This document shows positions 6,880 through 12,279 of a DNA stretch of 12,279 nucleotides, piece after piece. The notes under the pieces are model-generated. The model saw only the letters and a program-made list of their open reading frames with translations, was not told where the DNA came from and ran no database searches. This stretch comes from an uncultured Clostridia bacterium (lineage in GTDB: Bacteria > Bacillota > Clostridia > UBA1381): assembly GCA_910585795.1 (NCBI GenBank), contig CAJUFV010000247.1:1-12279 (forward strand), written 5' to 3'. Made by a program: the position numbers and the translations under genes. Positions within the stretch are counted from its first letter, which is position 1. Each line of letters starts with the position of its first letter.

Positions 6880-7941
6880 CTAAAAAATGTCACAGACACA
6901 GAAGGTCGGCTGATAGCCTATATTAGTTTCAAATGCCAGCTTTATCATATTTATTGCGTTATCTATCTTGTCATCACGCACGATAGTAATAATGCCGTTT
7001 TTCCAGCATCTCACTGCCTCAATACCGTCAACATTTTTGCTGCACCTTGCCAGAAAGGTATGTTCGTGACCAAGGTCCCAAAAACGCTCCATAGATTGCT
7101 GAGATAGATTCATCTGTGTAAAGAGTCCACGTATATTACATCGTTTCAGAGCTCGTGAGGCGGCCATCAGACGTTCATTTTCAGTTGCGAGATGATAAAG
7201 ATATTTTGCTGATGTTTTGTTTTTTATACTATCCTTTGCGTTTTGCAGTATTTCAGGGGTGATATCCGCAATGCTTCCAATATGCGGATACATACGGCGT
7301 ATATGCTCAAGAGCGTAATTTATGTCTCTGGAGCGGTCAATTTCTCTTTCAGTGCAATGTGCTGTAAGAATTTTGTATCCGGACATTGGCAGGGGAAGAT
7401 TTTTCGGAGTATTTCCTGAAAGCAGGGTGCAGTAACCTTTTCGAGAATATATAATTCCTAGATGCTGCATGATATTTTGACCGCCGGATGCCATATAGGC
7501 TGTTTCAAGAGAATCCGCTTCAATATTGCTGACTGTAAAAACGGCCTGTGTAAGTGTTAGAAAGAGCGTCTCCTTACGCGGCAGGAAATCTGGGATTGAG
7601 CAGTCAAACAGTATTTCCGCGCCTTTTATATTCTTGATTTCAAGGCGCTGTATAAGCTCTGCGATGTCTTTTGCCGTGCCGGCATATTGTGCTGTGCCGG
7701 CACCGTATTTGTATGAAATTGCGTTGCTTTGGTCATTGTCCTGTATCATTATCATTTTACCGCCAAGTTTTCTGGCAAACATTTTGACACCCATAGAAAG
7801 TGTGCAGCCAATAAACGGAGCGGCGTCAATATCGTCGTGACCCAGCAGAGAGCAGAGAAGTCCGTTTGACATAAAATGCAGGAAATTATCTGATGGTCCA
7901 AGCCGTTTGTAAAAGTCATTTTTCAGTTCGGGTAAATTCAA
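6880..7941 (-). CDS. Galactokinase-like GHMP protein, catalytic motifs lost
   Basis: This 353-residue protein follows the layout of galactokinase (GalK) along its length but lacks its catalytic signatures. Where GalK has NLIGEHTDYN, residues 31-39 read SLLGHDDID, without the Glu. The ATP-binding GAGLSSSA loop is replaced by PDFLPRKET (117-125). The GIMDQ segment with the catalytic Asp appears as NIMQH (156-160). The late GGGFGG motif is missing near 306-318. Framework is kept: ILFDCSIP (110-117), YKILTAHCT near 189-197 and LATENERLMAASRAL near 251-265. I infer a pseudoenzyme, perhaps a sugar sensor or regulator like yeast Gal3; a highly diverged kinase remains possible. The frame extends upstream, but AAAGGAG (7950-7956) places the start at TTG 7941. 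No gal genes adjoin it, and no clear promoter was found. Confidence 0.7.
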   Translation of the reverse strand: MNLPELKNDFYKRLGPSDNFLHFMSNGLLCSLLGHDDIDAAPFIGCTLSMGVKMFARKLGGKMIMIQDNDQSNAISYKYGAGTAQYAGTAKDIAELIQRLEIKNIKGAEILFDCSIPDFLPRKETLFLTLTQAVFTVSNIEADSLETAYMASGGQNIMQHLGIIYSRKGYCTLLSGNTPKNLPLPMSGYKILTAHCTEREIDRSRDINYALEHIRRMYPHIGSIADITPEILQNAKDSIKNKTSAKYLYHLATENERLMAASRALKRCNIRGLFTQMNLSQQSMERFWDLGHEHTFLARCSKNVDGIEAVRCWKNGIITIVRDDKIDNAINMIKLAFETNIGYQPTFCVCDIF

Positions 7942-8046
7942 ATAAATCACTCCTTTGCAGTAGTTTAACCTGAAAAACAAAAATACATTCCTGAGGCTGG
8001 TATTTTTTGTTGTTTTGACATATATTTTGTGTTAAAATGAAGAAAA

Positions 8047-8079
8047 CTAACTATGTTCTAACTTTGTATATGATATAAT
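8047..8079 (+). promoter_or_regulatory. Promoter with two 11-bp direct repeats
   Basis: Two adjacent 11-base units, 8047-8057 and 8058-8068, both begin CTAACT and agree at 9 of 11 positions. They end 5 bases before an extended -10 (TGA then TATAAT, 8074-8079), and there is no good -35. OmpR/PhoB-family regulators bind such 11-bp tandem repeats and replace a missing -35. The regulator encoded at 8733 is of this family, so control of the secreted-protein gene by it is a reasonable inference. Confidence 0.55.
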
Positions 8080-8126
8080 TTGATTGGGATTGCAATTCTG
8101 ATAAGATTATATTGGAGGACAAAATT

Positions 8127-8654
8127 ATGAAAAAATCAAAAAAAATTATCGTATCCGCTATGATGGCAGTAATGATATCTACAGCGGCAATGATGCCTAT
8201 TTCAGTTTTTGCGGCTGAGTATAGGCCTGTGAATTTTATCAAGTCAAACGGAGCTCTTGCGGAAATGTTAAGCAGCGCTTTTAGGTGTCTCAGCAGTATG
8301 GGTACTGTTGAAAATGGAAGTAAAGATGACACAGTAACGGTTACAGTTTGCAGTGATACTTCCGGAAGCGTAGAGGTAAACGGCGCGGCTGAAAAAAATG
8401 AAGCCGGTGATACGATGGTATATGCAGTATCAGCTGTTACTGCTGGAAGCGCAGAGGTAAATGGTACGGCTGAAGAAAATAAATCCAGTGATACGATGGT
8501 ATATACAGTAACAACTGATGCTGCTGAAAAGAGTGAGACAGATGAAGTTTTTGTGTACAGTATCAGTACAGAGAATGGTAAGATGTTGATAAGTACAGAT
8601 AACGGGAAAAGCTGGAATGAAGTTGATGTTAAAGTAAGTAAAGACTTTCAGTAA
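8127..8654 (+). CDS. Secreted repeat protein with an Asp-box
   Basis: This 175-residue protein has a clear signal peptide: basic MKKSKK, a hydrophobic core at 7-28, and likely cleavage after SVFA (29) or A30. The mature part is rich in Val, Thr, Asp and Glu. Residues 79-105 and 106-132 are a tandem repeat of 27 residues, with 15 identical; weaker copies of the closing DTMVY-type strand occur near 68-78 and 133-147. The C-terminus has an Asp-box, S-x-D-x-G-x-x-W, at 156-163 (STDNGKSW), a turn known from beta-propellers and sialidases. Cysteines are at 54 and 75. No anchoring motif is seen. GGAGGA at 8114-8119 favours this ATG over an upstream TTG at 8112, which is the first T of that SD. A two-component system follows, suggesting a regulated or sensed envelope protein. 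No family is recognised. Confidence 0.72.
   Translation: MKKSKKIIVSAMMAVMISTAAMMPISVFAAEYRPVNFIKSNGALAEMLSSAFRCLSSMGTVENGSKDDTVTVTVCSDTSGSVEVNGAAEKNEAGDTMVYAVSAVTAGSAEVNGTAEENKSSDTMVYTVTTDAAEKSETDEVFVYSISTENGKMLISTDNGKSWNEVDVKVSKDFQ
8361..8522 (+). repeat. Two 81-bp tandem units inside the secreted protein gene
   Basis: Units 8361-8441 and 8442-8522 are in frame and adjoin exactly. By hand comparison 66 of 81 bases agree. Fourteen codons differ, only two of them silently, so the DNA is more alike than the protein. Confidence 0.85.
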
Positions 8655-8673
8655 TTAAGAAATAAATTCATAT

Positions 8674-8710
8674 TACGGAGCTGCTGTGCATAAAAGGCGG
8701 CAGCTCCGTA
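8674..8710. other. Perfect hairpin without T-run before the regulator gene
   Basis: TACGGAGCTGC (8674-8684) pairs fully with GCAGCTCCGTA (8700-8710), extended by a T-G and a G-C pair into the loop. It is followed by A-rich sequence on the plus strand and by no T-run on the minus strand, so it is not a standard terminator. It lies 19 bases after the secreted-protein stop and 22 bases before the regulator start, and could shield the 3' end of the upstream mRNA or act as a partial pause. Confidence 0.7.
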
Positions 8711-8732
8711 AAAGAAAAATGGAGATATGAGT

Positions 8733-9398
8733 ATGAAGCTTCTGATTGTTGAGGATGAGGAGGATTTATCGGCAATTCTTGCAAAAGGACTGCGAAAAAA
8801 GGGCTATGCGGTTGATATTGCGTTGGACGGTGAAGAGGCCTTATATATGTATGAGATTAATGAATATGATTTGATAATTCTTGATCTTAATATTCCGGTT
8901 GTTGACGGAATAGAAGTACTAAGGAAAATACGTTCAAAGGATGTACGGACAAAGATACTGATACTGTCTGCGCGTGGCAGTATTATGCAGAGGGTTGAAG
9001 GATTGAACATTGGCGCGAATGATTATATGGTAAAGCCGTTTGACTTTCTTGAGCTGGAGGCGCGTATCAGCGCGCTGCTGCGTATTGATTTTGTGCAGCT
9101 GCCGGCAGTTTTGAAGTGTGCTGATATTGAACTGAATATGCTGTCTAAGGAAGTCACTGTGCGCGGGAATATTATTTTATTGACAAAAAAAGAATATTCG
9201 GTGCTTGAATATCTGCTTCGTCATAAGGGTGTGGTTATAAGTTCGGAAACTTTGATTGAGCATATCTGGGATAGCAGCGCGGATTTGTTTTCAAATGCCC
9301 TGAAATATCATATATATTCACTGAAAAAGAAGCTAAACACCCCATATATAAGAAATATAAGGGGACAAGGATATGTAATATCGGAGGATGAGCCATGA
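8733..9398 (+). CDS. OmpR-family response regulator
   Basis: This 221-residue regulator has a receiver domain and a winged-helix DNA-binding domain. The receiver (about 1-115) starts KLLIVEDE, with acidic residues 7-10, phosphoacceptor D51 in LILDLNIP, S79 in ILSARG (the switch Ser/Thr position) and K101 in MVKPFD. The C-terminal part, about 126-218, has the family's LLTKKEYSVLEYLLRH helix, the recognition region around SNALKYHIYSLKKKL, and the closing RGQGYV wing. The frame opens at ATG 8727, but GGAG (8721-8724) lies only 2 bases before that and 8 bases before ATG 8733, so 8733 is chosen; it also gives the usual MKLLIVEDE start. Its stop overlaps the kinase start by 4 bases. It probably binds the 11-bp repeats upstream of the secreted-protein gene. 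Confidence 0.95.
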   Translation: MKLLIVEDEEDLSAILAKGLRKKGYAVDIALDGEEALYMYEINEYDLIILDLNIPVVDGIEVLRKIRSKDVRTKILILSARGSIMQRVEGLNIGANDYMVKPFDFLELEARISALLRIDFVQLPAVLKCADIELNMLSKEVTVRGNIILLTKKEYSVLEYLLRHKGVVISSETLIEHIWDSSADLFSNALKYHIYSLKKKLNTPYIRNIRGQGYVISEDEP

Positions 9399-10606
9399 TA
9401 AAACGATTATCTTTTAAAATGAGGATTACTTTATTTACAGGGATAATTATTATGATTACCTCATTGTCCCTGACTCTTGTTTCCATGTATAACGCAAGAA
9501 AACAGTTGATTACTGTAACTGTATCTGATGAAATTCCAGGAAATGCTGATTCGTATGTCAGCTATGTAGTAGAGGATACTAATATTTATGATATTGAAGG
9601 CGTTGAGCTGAATGAAGCTGAGATTGCGGGGGAAAATGATAGCATGTATGATGACAGTGTGACAACGCGCTATTCTGTGAATACTGTTAGAGCCGCGAGC
9701 CGGAGGTTTAATATATCCAGTATTGTATCAATGCTTATTGTAACTGCATTCGGTATGCTGTTTGCCTATTTGCTTGCGGATAAGTCATTAAAGCCTGTCA
9801 AGGAGTTAAATGACGCCGCTATGCATATAACAGAAAAAAATCTGGAGCTGCGTTTGCCGGAGTGTGAGGCTAAGGATGAAATAAGCAGTCTGACAAACGC
9901 GTTTAATTCTATGCTTGACCGTCTTAACGGAGCTTTTGAAAATCAAAAACTATTTTCATCAAATGCCGCTCATGAGTTAAAAACGCCTGTGGCAGTAATA
10001 AAAGCCGGAATTCAGGCCTTGGAGATTGATGAAAATTCTGACATAGAGGATTATAGAGAGGTATTTACGATAATAAGGCGTAATGTAAACAGGCTGGCAG
10101 ATATTGTTGACGAGCTTCTGATGCTTACAAATAAAAATTGTTCGTTTTCGTGCAGTGAAGTATCAGTAAATACTATGCTCATGGAAATAGCTGATGATTT
10201 AAAGCCTAAATACAGTGACAAGGATATAAGGATAGAGTATAAGTTTGACGGGGAGTTTTTTGTAAGATGTCCGGAAACGCTTGCCTGCCGTTTGTTCAGC
10301 AACTTAATCGAAAACGCTTTTAAGTATAACAAAAGTAAAGGCGGTTATATAAAAATTTCCGTTGAGGATACTGATGAAGGCTGTGCTGTAAAAATAATTG
10401 ACAGCGGAATAGGAATACCCGCATCTGAGCTTGATAATATATGGGAAGCGTTTTATTGTGTTGATTCCTCGCGTTCAAAGAAGCTTGGCGGCGTGGGACT
10501 GGGACTTTCGCTTGTAAAGGAGATTGCCGATTGCTTTAAATGGGATATATCTGTGTGTTCTGATGAAACTGGAAGTGAATTTACTGTAGAATGCATAGAT
10601 GTGTAA
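9395..10606 (+). CDS. Sensor histidine kinase
   Basis: This 403-residue kinase is the partner of the regulator before it; the genes overlap by ATGA. Residues 11-31 form membrane segment one, 32-106 an external loop of about 75 residues, strongly acidic, and 107-127 segment two. A HAMP linker (LKPVKELNDAAMHI, about 132-145) leads to the dimerisation domain with H193 in AHELKTP, the phosphorylated His. The ATP-binding domain follows: NLIENAFKYN (N box, 303-312), DSGIGIP (336-342) and GGVGLGLSLV (365-374). The short loop lacks a recognised sensor domain; acidic sites might bind cations or basic peptides, which is speculation. GGAGG lies about 8 bases before the ATG. Everything needed for activity is present. 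Confidence 0.95.
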   Translation: MIKRLSFKMRITLFTGIIIMITSLSLTLVSMYNARKQLITVTVSDEIPGNADSYVSYVVEDTNIYDIEGVELNEAEIAGENDSMYDDSVTTRYSVNTVRAASRRFNISSIVSMLIVTAFGMLFAYLLADKSLKPVKELNDAAMHITEKNLELRLPECEAKDEISSLTNAFNSMLDRLNGAFENQKLFSSNAAHELKTPVAVIKAGIQALEIDENSDIEDYREVFTIIRRNVNRLADIVDELLMLTNKNCSFSCSEVSVNTMLMEIADDLKPKYSDKDIRIEYKFDGEFFVRCPETLACRLFSNLIENAFKYNKSKGGYIKISVEDTDEGCAVKIIDSGIGIPASELDNIWEAFYCVDSSRSKKLGGVGLGLSLVKEIADCFKWDISVCSDETGSEFTVECIDV

Positions 10607-10620
10607 ATTGTCTTTATTGT

Positions 10621-10638
10621 AAAGCTATAAGCTTTTTT
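10621..10638 (+). terminator. Weak terminator after the histidine kinase
   Basis: AAAGC (10621-10625) and GCTTT (10631-10635) form a 5-bp stem with a 5-base loop, and the T-run continues to 10638. The stem is short and A/T-rich, so termination may be incomplete. Confidence 0.45.
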
Positions 10639-10672
10639 AATTTGAATTCATTTTTATATGCTTTCTTTCGTC

Positions 10673-10701
10673 TTGACAATTGATAAAAAAGGATATATAA
10701 T
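10673..10701 (+). promoter_or_regulatory. Consensus promoter of greA
   Basis: A perfect TTGACA (10673-10678) and a perfect TATAAT (10696-10701) are separated by 17 bases. The transcript would start near 10708, about 32 bases before the greA ATG. This is a strong housekeeping promoter. Confidence 0.9.
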
Positions 10702-10739
10702 AGTCCAATCGAGTATTATTATATGAAAGGATGACAGAT

Positions 10740-11213
10740 ATGGCTGAGTCAAAGGAATATGTTTTAACACGAGAAGGTAAGACAGAGCTTGAAAATGAGC
10801 TTGATAAACTAAAGAATGTCACAAGAAAAGAAGTTTCAGAAAAGATAAAGGAAGCACGTTCATTCGGAGACCTTTCAGAAAATGCGGAATACGACGAGGC
10901 AAAAAATGAGCAGGCTGAGGTGGAAGCAAGAATAAATGAAATTGAATATATGCTGAAATATGCGAGAGTGCTTGATGATGATGAAATAAAATCAGATGTT
11001 GTAACTCCTGGTTCTAAAGTACTTCTTGACATTTTCGGAGAAGAAAAGAAGTATACAATTGTCGGTTCTACGGAGGCTGACCCGTATAAGAATAAATTGT
11101 CATATGAATCTCCTATAGGGGCGGCATGTCTTAACAGAGGCGCGGGTGAAACAGTTAAGGCTCAGACTCCGGGCGGAGAAATAGAATTTAAAATTTTATC
11201 AATAGAAAGATAA
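10740..11213 (+). CDS. greA: Transcription elongation factor GreA
   Basis: This 157-residue protein enters the secondary channel of RNA polymerase and stimulates RNA cleavage, rescuing backtracked complexes. The N-terminal coiled coil (about 1-75) begins KEYVLTREGKTELENELDKL and has the tip motif GDLSENAEYDEAK at 43-55; D44 and E47 match the acidic residues that coordinate magnesium. The C-terminal FKBP-like domain carries GSKVLLDI near 91-98, YTIVGSTEADP near 105-115, SPIGAACL near 124-131 and the ending PGGEIEFKIL. An upstream in-frame ATG at 10731 touches the SD; AAAGGA (10726-10731) lies 8 bases before ATG 10740, which also gives the usual MAE start. It has its own strong promoter and terminator. 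Confidence 0.96.
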   Translation: MAESKEYVLTREGKTELENELDKLKNVTRKEVSEKIKEARSFGDLSENAEYDEAKNEQAEVEARINEIEYMLKYARVLDDDEIKSDVVTPGSKVLLDIFGEEKKYTIVGSTEADPYKNKLSYESPIGAACLNRGAGETVKAQTPGGEIEFKILSIER

Positions 11214-11220
11214 GGCGAAA

Positions 11221-11254
11221 GCGTGATATTTAAAGAATATCACGCTGTTTTTTT
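11221..11254 (+). terminator. Intrinsic terminator after greA
   Basis: GCGTGATATT (11221-11230) pairs perfectly with AATATCACGC (11236-11245) around a 5-base loop, and seven T follow at 11248-11254 after TG. It begins 8 bases after the greA stop. Confidence 0.9.
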
Positions 11255-11281
11255 GCATAAGTTCGTCTAGGGGGTGTTCTT

Positions 11282-12279
11282 ATGCGGAATATACGAAATA
11301 TTCTTGCTGTTTCCAGTGGGTACGCCGCGGCGGTTATAGGCGCCGGATTTGCTTCCGGACAGGAAATTGTAAGTTTTTTTCTTCGTTACGGAAAATACAG
11401 TATGATAGGAATCATTCTGTCATGTTGTATATTTACCTTATTTTCTTATGCTGTAACGCGCGGGTGTATAGAAAATAAAATATATGATTATGACAGCTTT
11501 CTTGAGGTTATTTTCCGTGGTAAACATGCGAAACGAATAATTGAATATATAACAATAGCGTTCGCGTTATGCTCCTTGTTTGTTATGACAGCCTGCGCGG
11601 GTGAAACCGGAGCGGTACTCTTTGGGATTGATAAAATATATGGAGCGTCATTATTTACGGTTGTTTGCGGCATTATTTTCGCGCTTGACGGCAAAAAAAT
11701 TATAAAAATAAATTCAGCGTTGGGCGCTGTAATAATTTTTGGAATAATTTTCAGCTGTCTTTATATTCTGCGTTTTCGTGAGCATCAGGTCATGTTAAAT
11801 AGCGGGAAAATATTAGTTTCCGGAGCGGTGTATGCTGGTTATAACCTGCTCACGGCCGGAGCGGTGCTTGCCGGTATGAGCAGATTTTTAAACAGTAAAG
11901 GCGAAGCGTTAATATCATCGCTTGCTTCGGGCTTTATACTTATGATTATGATAACGCTGATATGGGGCGTGATAGGTATATACTACGGGAAAATAAATTT
12001 GGGAGAGCTTCCGATGCTTACAATGGCATTACGGCAGAATAACATACTGGGTATTATTTATGGTATTATGCTAATGTTTTCGGTTTTGACAACAGGTGTG
12101 GCAAATGGTTTTGTAGTGATGGATACTATTGGAAGAAAGGCCGGCCGCGGAAAAACGGCGGCGATAATGGCGGCCGCGGGATTTTGTATGAGCGGAGCGG
12201 GTTTTTCTGTGCTGGTGAACAGCGCGTACAGAATATGCGGTTACGCGGGACTTGTTGTAGTATGTATGATAGTATTTAA
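11282..12279 (+). CDS. YkvI-like membrane protein, 3' end cut by the window
   Basis: The frame is open from ATG 11282 to the last base, giving 332 full codons and no stop. The protein starts MRNIRNILAVSSGYAAAVIG and then has GAGFASGQEIVSFF at 21-34, the N-terminal signature I know from YkvI-type proteins, a poorly known clade of the amino-acid transporter (APC/LeuT) superfamily. About nine to ten hydrophobic segments are visible, with short charged loops, e.g. GKHAKR and SRFLNSKGEA. YkvI homologues are about 340-350 residues, so only a little is missing. The substrate is not known. AGGGGGTG (11269-11276) precedes the ATG. Only 27 bases separate the greA terminator from the start and no promoter is seen there, so transcription probably comes from read-through or from a promoter inside greA. 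Confidence 0.85.
   Translation, partial: MRNIRNILAVSSGYAAAVIGAGFASGQEIVSFFLRYGKYSMIGIILSCCIFTLFSYAVTRGCIENKIYDYDSFLEVIFRGKHAKRIIEYITIAFALCSLFVMTACAGETGAVLFGIDKIYGASLFTVVCGIIFALDGKKIIKINSALGAVIIFGIIFSCLYILRFREHQVMLNSGKILVSGAVYAGYNLLTAGAVLAGMSRFLNSKGEALISSLASGFILMIMITLIWGVIGIYYGKINLGELPMLTMALRQNNILGIIYGIMLMFSVLTTGVANGFVVMDTIGRKAGRGKTAAIMAAAGFCMSGAGFSVLVNSAYRICGYAGLVVVCMIVF

Noticed and set aside
8015..8038. TTGACA at 8015-8020 with TGTTAAAAT just after, as a promoter for the secreted protein.
   Set aside because: The spacer is only 12 bases. Using the -10 TAAAAT with a 17-base spacer leaves a poor -35 (TTGTTT). The extended -10 at 8074 is closer to the gene and better placed.
6817..8710. Shared GCGGCAGCT word in the hairpins at 6817 and 8674 as a dispersed repeat family.
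   Set aside because: Only the nine-base core is shared; flanks, loops and stem lengths differ, and no third copy is seen.
12137..12180. GC-rich palindromic words (GGCCGGCC, GCGGCCGC) near the end of the YkvI-like gene.
   Set aside because: They are in frame as Ala/Gly/Arg codons of a coding region and not part of a larger repeat or attachment site.
12271..12279. TAA at the last bases of the window as a stop codon of the YkvI-like gene.
   Set aside because: In frame the end reads GTA TTT AA, so the TAA is out of frame and the gene continues past the window.

Overview
The window looks like chromosomal DNA of an anaerobic Bacillota of class Clostridia. It is AT-rich, nearly every gene has a strong purine-rich Shine-Dalgarno (SD) sequence, promoters follow the housekeeping TTGACA/TATAAT pattern, and intrinsic terminators end in T-runs. 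Several families seen here are typical of that group: the TSCPD small protein, a GerMN-domain protein, DUF4250, a BioY biotin transporter with a BirA-type operator, and a YkvI-like membrane protein. I cannot name the genus. There are no rRNA or tRNA genes, CRISPR arrays, insertion sequences or phage genes.

Layout. (1) 28-860, plus strand: TSCPD protein, a strong terminator whose 3' arm is also the SD of the next gene, then a membrane-anchored GerMN protein with a TTG start. (2) 876-2191: own promoter and a GltD-like flavin oxidoreductase with no large subunit beside it. (3) 2204-3526, minus strand: a bidirectional terminator, an unrecognised multi-pass membrane protein, and bioY under a consensus promoter overlapped by a BirA operator. 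(4) 3535-6845, plus strand: an extended -10 promoter drives a tight set of DUF2264, a 57-residue DUF4250 protein, a CYTH triphosphatase-like protein and a PP2C phosphatase, ended by a bidirectional terminator. (5) 6880-7941, minus strand: a galactokinase-fold protein that appears to have lost every catalytic motif. (6) 8047-10638, plus strand: a promoter with two 11-bp direct repeats, a secreted repeat protein ending in an Asp-box, an unusual hairpin, an OmpR-family response regulator and its sensor kinase. (7) 10673-end: greA with its own promoter and terminator, then a YkvI-like transporter cut off by the window end.

How the genes may work together. The secreted protein, regulator and kinase look like one signalling module; the 11-bp repeats upstream suggest that the regulator controls the secreted protein (inference). 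The BirA operator shows that biotin uptake is repressed when biotin is plentiful. The DUF2264 operon may join carbohydrate-related metabolism with phosphate chemistry (CYTH, PP2C), but the link is only by position. The most unusual items are the galactokinase-like pseudoenzyme, the diverging repeats in the secreted protein, and the terminator/SD overlap before the GerMN gene.

Four start codons differ from the longest open frame because of SD position: 7941 (TTG), 8127, 8733 and 10740.
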